Assembly: GCF_002994745.2 (NCBI RefSeq) | Contig: NC_037093.1 | Span: forward strand, 10,094,400 to 10,158,399 | Source: Rosa chinensis | Taxonomy: Eukaryota; Streptophyta; Magnoliopsida; Rosales; Rosaceae | Reading direction: 5' to 3' | DNA length: 64,000 nucleotides | Shown here: positions 44,885-54,409 of the stretch, one piece after another | Numbering within the stretch: position 1 is the first letter of the stretch | How the letters are laid out: every line of letters starts with the position of its first letter | Position numbers and translations under genes: made by a program | Notes under the pieces: model-generated | What the model was told of the DNA's origin: nothing | Databases searched by the model: none | What the model saw: the letters and a program-made list of their open reading frames with translations, nothing else

Positions 44885-47718
44885 TGACAGGACCCGCCCC
44901 GGATTTCACCTTGAAATCCGAAGTGACCCTGCGGGGCCCACCTTAGAAGAAATTCTACCAAAAATTTGGCAGAACTTCCCCTAAAATGGGCTACCCAAAC
45001 CTGTAGAAAACATTTACACTCCTCAATCAATTCATCCTTATGCTCCTGGAGCCACCCTGCTCCCCAAATCAACATCAGTCTCCAATTCACAAAACACGCA
45101 TCCCAACTCAAATATCATAAATCCCATAAGTAATCAGAGCAATTCTAACAGAAAGGTATAAGAGGAAAACCTAATTCAACGACAGATGCGGAAGCCATGC
45201 TGTTGATTATGCCTCAACTCCGTGTACGCCCGACCGCAACCAATTCGCTTGCAAACTGGGCATTTGAAACCGAAGGGCCCAGGGGAAAGTACATAAAATA
45301 CGTTAGCGTGAGTGGACAAAAATAAACAATTTTTAAACCAAGTGGATTTTATACTTTCCCATATATATATTTCCTTAAAAACTCTCGATGCATGTAACGA
45401 TTCAGAAAACAATTCACGAGAAGCCCTGCTCAAGAAAAACCGATTAGCCCCGCTAGTCACAAACAACCGAGAGGAAAGATCGAAACTCCGATACTCGACA
45501 GGATAAAACCAGCCCCGCTGGTTACACGGAAATCAGACTAGGCCCCACTAGTCGAGAAATGGTAAGATATAAGGAAGAGATATCACCATACGGGAAATGG
45601 AGCCTCTCAGGCTCTACCTACCCTCAACTGCCACTCACACATAGATTGTGCGAGGAGGAGAACTAATAACCTCAACTTCCACTCACACATAGATTGTGCG
45701 AGGAGGAGACCAAATGACCTCGACTGCCACCCACGTGAGGAGGAGAATAAATCACCTCTACTGCCACTCACCAACACAAAGTAGGTGAGGAGGAGAACAA
45801 GCTACCTCAACTGCCACTCACCAACACAAAGTCAGTGAGGAGGAGACCTAATAACATAACCCGCGTATGGTGAGGAAAAATCATCGAAAACCAGTAAATC
45901 CATGTAGCTTCCCCATATTTCTCACGAGATAGAAACCATGTATTCAACGACGTGACCCCGCACGCCAAGATTACTCTAAATCTCAAAATGGATAAGTGAG
46001 AAATAGGAATAAATCGACGGCGTGTCCCACACGCCCAGATATTCTCAAATCCGTAACCAAAACCGGAAATTAGAATAGGTAAATCCCATTTCCAAAAATT
46101 TCTCAAAGTCTCCAAGAAGCCAACCAAATCCAAAATCCTTAATTAGGCATTCCCGATGCCAAAACCGAAAGTCAATAAACAATTGAGAATATCCAATTCC
46201 ATTGAAACTCATCTTAAAAATCTTCCAGGAGCTTAACTCGGTGATTAGAAATATACTTAATTCCGGAAAATTACCTCGGAAATAAGCAATTGTCAATAAT
46301 ATTATAAATCATAATCAACCTTTGAAACTCATTATCGACAGCCAATCCACGAGATAAACTGAGATCGAATTTCCGAAAATCAAATCATTTGCTCAATAAG
46401 TAATATGATTAAAACTAGAGCATTATTTAAGAAAATAAATGCATGCATCAATATTTAAAAATAAAAGTCCACTCACAGTACTATTGGGCAACCCCGCAAA
46501 CGAGTTCCTTCATCTAACCGTAGCTCGTGACATTGCCCTGTACACAATTATATTTCCGTAAACGGCAATCCGATAAAATAATTACGAACTTAAACGAAAT
46601 CCGAAAATCTCTATCTCCATTACTTCTCAAATTCACCCCAAACCTCTTCCACAACACCAATTCCTCAATTTATATATTCCACAACGAAAACGAGGGAGAT
46701 CCAACGGCCGGATTTCCCACAATTCAATCACAAAACTCCAAATTTCAGAAATTCACAAACAATTCCAAACTCCTCCAAAATTCACCAAACTTCACATGCA
46801 AGCTCTATGATAATTATAGAATTTAACTAGCCAGAAATTGAAATTGAAAAGCTACCCTAGCCGCCGTTACAGCCGCCCACAGTGGCGGCGCCGCCGCCAC
46901 TGCCACCAACTCCAATGGACACCAAAATTTGACAGCGGCACCTACTCAACACACTGATTCAACTTCTCAACTACAACATTCCCAAATAACAATTAAAAAC
47001 GGCCGAAATCGATCAATGAACAAAACCCAGAAATCCTCAAGAACCCTAGAATTTCAATTCGTCGATTCGGCATCTACACAATAAATCGTGATACAAGGCC
47101 ATAGGGGAAATGATCAGTGATGAAAACCGAACCTTCGACGGCGAGATGGGGACCGGAGGTGGCCGATACCGCCGGAAATCGGCAAAAACCTCAAATTGCA
47201 GCCGGAGGGGATTTTGCTTCGATCCGTGCTTTTCCGGTCAAATCGTCGAAAACCAAGGTTACTAGGGTGATCGGAGGGAGGAGGCGCTCCTCTGATGACC
47301 GGTGGCACGCCGGTTGGTGGCCGGAAAGTGGCAAATCGAAAGGGAGAAGAAAAATGGCCGAACCGGAGAAAAGAGAGGTCGGGGGAGAGGAGAGAGAAGA
47401 GGAAGGGTGGGTTTCCGGAAAATGGACACCTACCCTGGGTAAATTCCTATTTTAATCAAAAATTACCATGAACAGTAACTTCACATTTTTGGCCATAACT
47501 CTCGCATACTAAGTCCGATTTTTACGCACCACATATGCACGCGCTCGGTTTAACGTCCCCTACAACTTTCATGAAGAACCTTTCCTCAAATTTTGACCCG
47601 AACAAAAAGTCAACTTTTAGGGCCACTAAAATACCGAATTAGGGTAAAAAGTAAGAGCAGTTGTCGTTTACCGTCCAAATGACTAGTAAACGGGTAAGTG
47701 AAAATACGGGATGTTACA
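44885..47718 (-). repeat. LTR 3 of element C (5' LTR), 2834 bp
   Basis: Ends TGTTACA on the plus strand at 47718, next to the CCCGA duplication. One visible difference is GTCAATAATATT near 46290 versus GTCAAATAATATT in the other LTRs. Confidence 0.95.
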
Positions 47719-47723
47719 CCCGA

Positions 47724-48108
47724 ATTATTCTTACAGAAAAGAAGTGGGTGTATGTATATTGAATGAAAGTTTGAAGACTGAAAATGGATTTATGGATAAC
47801 CGGCTGTGAGCTAGCAGTTTAGGAATTTGCTTACATTGATGATGTGTATGGATAATCTACCAACATTAATCAATAGGAACCAAGATTGGGGTTAGTGTAT
47901 GCATAAATGGATTTTTTTTTTTAATGGATATGCATAATCCCTTGTGTTAATCTTTTCCTTATTTTCATACCTATTACAAGGTAAGTAAAATTGTATTCGA
48001 TTCTCTTATTAAAAATCCATTCAATATATTGGTAGTTCTGAGGGTTTGCCTGATTAGTAAATCATAGATTTGTTGTAATGAACTAGCACTTTTACCCTTT
48101 TTGGTATA
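47724..48108 (+). promoter_or_regulatory. Peptide promoter e, unit U1 (interrupted before its TATA box)
   Basis: Homologous to promoter a from ATTCTTACAG to the TTTTTGGTA that precedes the TATA box elsewhere. The TATA box and leader are gone; an LTR follows. Confidence 0.7.
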
Positions 48109-48113
48109 ATTAT

Positions 48114-48587
48114 TGTACATACTGGGGAGTCAACTAGGTTTGGCACTAGCCTCTGAGCCCCTCGGTACTCCCAGGTACTACGCCATGGGCCGGGTTCACG
48201 ACCCACCATGGCGGGCCTCACATGGGATGCCACCCTGGGCACCCAGGGCCCGGGGCAAGGCCAGCACAGCCCATCTATTTACGCAACAAGAGAGCTGATA
48301 TGACATCAGAAGAAGAACCTGTGTCCCACATCGAGGATGGGGGAGACTCCCTTCCCACGCTTGAGTATAAAGACATTAGCACAACCACCTTTTACGGGTA
48401 ATAACTCCTATACACAGTTTGATCTCTACATCTATTAGTTTGTCACTCAGACATCGGAGAGGTATAAACCGTCCGGTACGGTTTATCCCTCTGACGTTGT
48501 GTTCTTGATACAGGATTCAGGAGTTGATCGGTGCCCCAGACGGTATAGCATTCTGTGTGAGGTACCCGGAGAAAGCCACCAGAAACA
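48114..48587 (+). repeat. 5' LTR of truncated Gypsy element B, unit U1
   Basis: 474 bp, TGTACATACTGGGG...CCAGAAACA, with TATAAAGA at 48366-48373 as a likely promoter. Directly followed by a primer-site-like TTGGCGCGCCAGGTAGGGGC (48588-48607). No 3' LTR is present. Confidence 0.85.
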
Positions 48588-48607
48588 TTGGCGCGCCAGG
48601 TAGGGGC
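48588..48607 (+). promoter_or_regulatory. Primer binding site of element B, unit U1
   Basis: TTGGCGCGCCAGGTAGGGGC immediately follows the LTR end, as in Tat-group elements. The matching tRNA is not determined. Copies lie at 54370 and 60162. Confidence 0.65.
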
Positions 48608-48627
48608 TCGATAGTGGATCATTTAGA

Positions 48628-51461
48628 ATGGATGAGCCAGAAGCGGCAGGAGAAGTTAGAAGTGTCGCTCGGGCACTGATATTCACACCGGGAACTTCTT
48701 CGGCAGAAGCGCCTAGTGTTCCGGGAGAACTGCATGGTCTCGGATCCTTGGACCCCATAGTCCCTGAAGAAGTGACTCCGGTATCGGAGATGGATTCTAT
48801 GCGAGCTGAGATAGCGGCCTTCAGGGAGCAATCCCGGATCGATCGGGAACAAAGGAGTACCGATAGGGAAACAAACCGCCTTGCACAACAGAGAATGCAG
48901 GATTTGGAAGATAAAAACACAGTGCTGGCCAGAGCACTGGACAGGAGGCACCAGCACAACGAGGCACTCACCCAGGCCCTAGCTAGAGCATCCTCACTAG
49001 CAACAGGTGTGAACACTGCACCGACAACAGGAGGCCCTAGCACCGCTCCAGCACCTTCTGCGGAGGGCGGCCATCGGATAATCCAGGTACCGGTAGACTT
49101 GTTCCCGGAAGGCTTGAGGCATCTACCACCACCACCGTTACCGCAGCCAGTTCACAATATCCCACCGGTAACCGATGCAAACACGGCTTTACTCGTACAA
49201 ATGAGCAACTCCTTACATGCCCTGCAGGCAAGGGTACAGGCCACAGAAAATAGAGACACCTGGAGAGTTATGAACAGTTACGAGGACCGCCCGGGGCCTT
49301 TCACCCAACAGGTTAGAGGAGCCATTCGAGCGAATACATCGAAACCATTGAAGATTGACTATACGGGAGTTGGAGACCCCTATCATCATCTCCAGGCTTT
49401 CCGATCACAAACAAGCGCCAAGGGATATACGGATGAAGTGTGTTGTAATATGTTCCAGGAGACCTTGTCAGGGGAGGCTTTGAGTTGGTTCTACGAAATG
49501 TCGGTCGGTTCTGTAGAGAATTTTAAGGAGCTAGCTGACAAATTTGTCGCTCGATTCATCTTACGCACCGATGGGATACACACACCAAAGGGCCTGTTAA
49601 AAGTCCAGCAGGGGGAAGATGAAACTTTGAAATCTTTTGTAAATCGATGGCAGGCGGCTACCGCTAAGTGCCGGGACCTTAATAAGGAACTGCTGAGCTG
49701 GCTTTCAGGAGGGGCTTAAGGCGCGGAGAATTTCTCTACGGGATCAACCATAATCCTCCAGCTAGCTACGACGAGCTGATGGCCACTGCCATCAGACACG
49801 CCCAGGCCGAATTCGAGACTTACTGGGACAACCCCAGACCGGAGCTAAGATTCTCCTCACAGACCTCGACTGTCGGGGATGAAACACGAAAGAGGGAGTG
49901 GGTCCATAGCCATGATAGGTCACCCCATACCTCGAACAAAAGAGGCAAAGAGTCCTCGTCCAGGTCAAACAGTTACGGGAACACCCACCCTCACCGGGAG
50001 CCGAGGGCACAGCAGGCCCCACGGACACCACCACCACCCCGGTATGAGGTGTTCACAATCCTCAATGCTTCATACGAGACTATTTGGAACGAAAACAAGG
50101 ATGAGATACCGGGACCACCCCCAAGGAAATTCCCGAAGAGTAAACTTACCCAGCAGGATACCGGAAGGTTCTGCACTTATCATGAAGATGCCGGACATAA
50201 TACCAATCTTTGCGTTGCTTTAAAAAATACAGTCGAGTCCCTCATCGAGAGGCGCAAGCTTCAACGATACCTAACTGCTAAGGAGATAGGAGCTGTAGAC
50301 GTGTACGGCCAGATCTTCACGATCCACGGTGGGGGCCCGAAAGAGTTGCCCCCCCAGGGGAGGAAACGAAATTCTAGTTTCGGTCGTCAGGAAGTTTTCA
50401 ACTTCCACAAGGCTCCGCAGAAAGACGGTGGCACCGGATGGACATCGGTGACGTTCCTGCAGGAGGAGGAGGCCGACCTAAGGATGCCCCCTGATGATCC
50501 CTTCCTAATCACGCTCCAAATGGACCATTATATAATGTCCCGGGTGCTCGTGGACACCGGGGCCTCAGTCAGCGTATTATTCCGCGATGCTTACAACGCT
50601 TTGAACAGGGGAAGGTCCAAGCTGTCACAGGATAACGAGCCCCTAATTAGTTTTTCAGGAGATATCGTCCAACCACTCGGATCAGATTACCTATCGATCA
50701 CGATAGGCGAAAGCCCAAATTGTTCAACCATCAAAACAGAGTTCATTGTCGTGGACTGCGTCTCATCCTACAATGCTATCCTGGGCCGGCCGGCACTCTG
50801 GCGTCTGAAAACCTTTATAGTAGGTCACATGTTGATGATGAAAGTACCAACCCCGGCCGGCACTGCTACGATCCGGGGTGATCAGGCAGCCGCAAGGAAG
50901 TGCTATTCTCTAACTGTATCACGCGGTAAGGGAAAGTCCGAAATGTTGCACGTAGCTACTAACCCTCTACTGGACAGGTACGAGGATCCCAGGGCAGATA
51001 CCGACTCCGACGAAGAACGGCCCGGTGCCGTAGAAGACATTGAAGAAGTGGTCCTATCAGAGCAGTTCCCGGACAGGACTGTTAGGATTGGTACAAGGTT
51101 GTCTCCGGTTGTCAGGGAAGAATTGATCTCGTTTCTTCGATCTAACACATCTGCATTCGCCTGGTCCTATGAGGACATGCCCGGTATACCGCCAGAGATA
51201 GCCACGCACAATCTTAGTATTGTTCCTTACTCAACACCGGTAAGACAAAAGCGAAGGGCCTTCACACACGCTCTACCTCTGGTGCTCGACCCAGGCTCTC
51301 TGACCTCGACACAAGCCGGTGGCAGAGGAGAAGATGGGTCTGGTATGCCTGTGGCGGAGGAGAACCACGATTTGGAGCCCAAAGCTTTTCTCTGGGTGCC
51401 CAAATTTTTTTTTTTTTTTTTTTTTTTTTGCGCTATAAATTGGTTCAGAAGCCCAAAATGA
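48628..51461 (+). pseudogene. Gag-protease-element D chimera, unit U1, one-base frameshift
   Basis: Same polyprotein as the intact copy at 54410, but one G is missing near 49692 (GGAACTGCTGAG versus GGAACTGGCTGAG). The first frame stops at 49719, after the gag core. The second frame resumes by 49779 and is open to 51461, with R-L-V-D... protease motifs L-V-D-T-G-A-S and I-L-G-R-P-A-L. The last part from 51270 is element D sequence translated in frame. Confidence 0.88.
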
Positions 51462-51971
51462 AACAAAAAAAGTTCTATTGGGGCAATAGTGGCCTCTTAA
51501 AGATCTAATAGGGGGCAATAGACGTCTATTGGGGGGCAGTAGATGTTTTGAATTGATGTAATTTCCTTTTTTTTTTTCTTTAATCAAACTTTTATTTATC
51601 TAATTTTAAGAAATAAATGGGTATTAGGGGGCAATATACATCTATTGGGGGCAATAGACGTCTATTAAGGGGTAATACAGGTTTATTCATGGGGCAATAA
51701 ACCTCTCCAACCCTATATGAGATCTACAAAACCCTCTTTGGAGACCTCCGGCGAGGTTTCTTAAACCACTATTGCCCCCTAATAGACGCCTATTGGGGGG
51801 CAATACATGGCGGATAGTCATCTATTGGGGGGCAATAGATGTTTACTGGGAGCAAAAAAACTTTCCGGTGAGATTTTCAGTAAATTCCGGTGGGCAGCGG
51901 CAGGTGACCGGATTCCAACGGCCGATGACCGGATTCCGGCGACCGGTGACCGGCTCCGGTAAAGTCTCCTA

Positions 51972-52003
<32 letters not shown>

Positions 52004-52178
52004 AAGTAACAAAGGGGTGAGGGGTAAAATGGTATTAAAAAAATTAAAAGCAAAAAAAAAATCTTAATGGGGTATTAGGGAAGACTCCCTTAGAGCGTAT
52101 TGGATAAGAGGAAATTAAAAAAACTTAATGGGGTTAGTGGGATAAAAATCCCTAGAAATGCGGTAAATAGACAAAACC
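51270..52178. mobile_element. 3' half of element D, unit U1
   Basis: From GCTCTACCTCTGGTGCTCGA onward it matches 31340-32272 almost base for base, including the motif ladder, T-run (51405-51429) and (TC)n. The 5' half is missing, replaced by gag-protease. The only shared bases across the junction are GCTC-like microhomology. Confidence 0.9.
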
Positions 52179-52460
52179 TTTATATATATATATATATATT
52201 GGATATGCATAATCCCTTTTGTTAGTGTTTTCCTTATTTTCATACCCATTACAAGGTAAGTAAAATTGTCATCGATTATGTTATTAAATCCATTCAAAAT
52301 ATTGGTAGTTATGAGGGTTTACCTGATTAGTAAATCATGGATTTGTTGTAATGAACTTGAACTTTTAGTCTTTTTGGTACCTATATATAAGAGTCCTCTA
52401 TGCCTATATTACCTACAGCCCAATACTCTTTTGCAACTCTAAAACTTTCACCTAATCAAA
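52179..52460 (+). promoter_or_regulatory. Peptide promoter f, unit U1
   Basis: Matches the 3' part of promoter d, with TATATATAA at 52382-52390 and the same leader. Confidence 0.7.
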
Positions 52461-52835
52461 ATGGTGTTCAACCCAAGTTATGAAAAATTTGGTGCTCTAG
52501 TTCTTCTCCTTCTGTTTAGTTTTAATCTTTTGGCAACCCAAGCTCGACCAACAAGCAGTTCCAACTTGGCTACGCTGAGGATTGGTGGCGGATATGTTGG
52601 TACTGGAGGACGGTACTACAACTCTATTCTGAGTCCATCGTCACTAACGAATAAGGACTCGGAGACAAGCATTGATATAGCACATCCAAGACAGGCACGT
52701 AGTGGCATAGCACATCCAAGCCTAGGACAACAAATCCCTTATCTGAACCCATCAATAATTGGAAGGATTAAGCAGTCAGCACCGAGCCCTGGTGCTGGAC
52801 ACGGTGGTGGTGGTGGTGGTGGGGGTGGACATTAA
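52461..52835 (+). CDS. Small secreted peptide precursor, unit U1
   Basis: 124 residues, identical to copy d by eye except for three extra Gly codons in the C-terminal Gly run, giving G(9)-H after S-A-P-S-P-G-A-G-H. Signal peptide and all other features are as in copy d. The open frame is intact, so selection or very recent duplication has kept it. Confidence 0.72.
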   Translation: MVFNPSYEKFGALVLLLLFSFNLLATQARPTSSSNLATLRIGGGYVGTGGRYYNSILSPSSLTNKDSETSIDIAHPRQARSGIAHPSLGQQIPYLNPSIIGRIKQSAPSPGAGHGGGGGGGGGH

Positions 52836-53503
52836 CTTGGCCATTCATGATGCTAGGATTATGGGACAGCAGTCACAACACAACATTTTAACAATTCAAG
52901 TGATATATGAGATATATGGTGAATCAATAAGAGGAAAATATCAACCCTCATGTAACCCAAAAAAGCCAATCTTTAATTCATAATGTTGTCCTATAATATA
53001 GATTTCTTTACGGTAAAAATATTTTCTCATCATTTATCATCTTTTTAATATGGTATAGCATATATATAGCATTTGTTTTTTGGTTTTCTGCATTAGAAAT
53101 TTAGTATACCATAATTGATTAGTGTTTCATGCATGTGTGTTACTGCATGTAAGTAATCATGCGTGTGTGTTATTGCCTAGTAACCAAGTGAATATTCATT
53201 ACATATCCATGACACTTGCAGTACGTACTATTGCTTTTCCTTGCAGATCTACATTGTGGCTTCCAAGTTTTTATTTTTTGTTTTTTGAAATACAACATCA
53301 TTCACACAATTAATCTTAGCCATTAAAAGATTTAAAATCCAATGGTCTATAAGAAGTGTCAAAAATTGTGTAAATTCATGTGTCCCTTGATCCTGACCCA
53401 AGCATATCTTTTGTATGGGCTCACCTCTTATATTTTAAAAATCCTCGGCCGGTCCGCCAGTGTTTATGTACTTCGACATTCCTCATGCTTTCCAGGTTTC
53501 CAG
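52836..53503 (+). other. 3' flank of peptide gene, unit U1
   Basis: Non-coding, homologous to 32931-33600. It passes directly into the next unit at CCAGAATTATTC, showing the site without the three-LTR element. Confidence 0.8.
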
Positions 53504-53504
53504 A

Positions 53505-53890
53505 ATTATTCTTACAGAAAAGAAGTGGGTGTATGTATATTGAATGAAAGTTTGAAGACTGAAAATGGATTTATGGATAACCGGCTGTGAGCTAGCAGTT
53601 TAGGAATTTGCTTACATTGATGATGTGTATGGATAATCTACAAACATTAATCAATAGGAACCAAGATTGGGGTTAGTGTATGCATAAATGGATTTTTTTT
53701 TTTTAATGGATATGCATAATCCCTTGTGTTAATCTTTTCCTTATTTTCATACCTATTACAAGGTAAGTAAAATTGTCTTCGATTCTCTTATTAAACATCC
53801 ATTCAATATATTGGTAGTTCTGAGGGTTTGCCTGATTAGTAAATCATAGATTTGTTGTAATGAATTAGCACTTTTACCCTTTTTGGTATA
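53505..53890 (+). promoter_or_regulatory. Peptide promoter e, unit U2 (interrupted)
   Basis: Copy of 47724-48108, ending before the TATA box where the LTR begins at 53896. Confidence 0.7.
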
Positions 53891-53895
53891 ATTAT

Positions 53896-54369
53896 TGTAC
53901 ATACTGGGGAGTCAACTAGGTTTGGCACTAGCCTCTGAGCCCCCTCGGTACTCCCAGGTACTACGCCATGGGCCGGGTTCACGACCCACCATGGCGGGCC
54001 TCACATGGGATGCCACCCTGGGCACCCAGGGCCCGGGGCAAGGCCAGCACAGCCCATCTATTTACGCAACAAGAGAGCTGATATGACATCAGAAGAAGAA
54101 CCTGTGTCCCACATCGAGGATGGGGAGACTCCCTTCCCACGCTTGAGTATAAAGACATTAGCACAACCACCTTTTACGGGTAATAACTCCTATACACAGT
54201 TTGATCTCTACATCTATTAGTTTGTCACTCAGACATCGGAGAGGTATAAACCGTCCGGTACGGTTTATCCCTCTGACGTTGTGTTCTTGATACAGGATTC
54301 AGGAGTTGATCGGTGCCCCAGACGGTATAGCATTCTGTGTGAGGTACCCGGAGAAAGCCACCAGAAACA
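53896..54369 (+). repeat. 5' LTR of element B, unit U2
   Basis: 474 bp. TATAAAGA at 54148-54155, PBS-like TTGGCGCGCC from 54370. Confidence 0.85.
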
Positions 54370-54409
54370 TTGGCGCGCCAGGTAGGGGCTCGATAGTGGA
54401 TCATTTAGA

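Larger units (their letters stand above)
33597..47723 (-). mobile_element. Three-LTR non-coding LTR retrotransposon C (LARD-like), LTR-int-LTR-int-LTR
   Basis: Three 2834-bp LTRs alternate with two 2.8-kb internal regions. The span includes the target duplications at both ends, CCAGA (33597-33601) and CCCGA (47719-47723), one mismatch. The empty site TTTCCAGAATTATTC is seen at 53498 and 59288. On the minus strand each LTR starts TGTAACATCCCG and ends GGGTCCTGTCA. Internal regions have a tRNA-Met PBS and a polypurine tract but no gag or pol, so it depends on another element's enzymes. LTR and internal copies are nearly identical. The 3-LTR state is best explained by unequal recombination between LTRs of sister copies. 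The TGTAAC-type ends and tRNA-Met primer fit Ty3/Gypsy. Confidence 0.92.

Noticed and set aside
48483..49043. Minus-strand 186-residue ORF opposite gag (also at 54265 and 60057)
   Set aside because: Shadow of the plus-strand gag frame and LTR; no domain, and codon pattern follows the gag strand.
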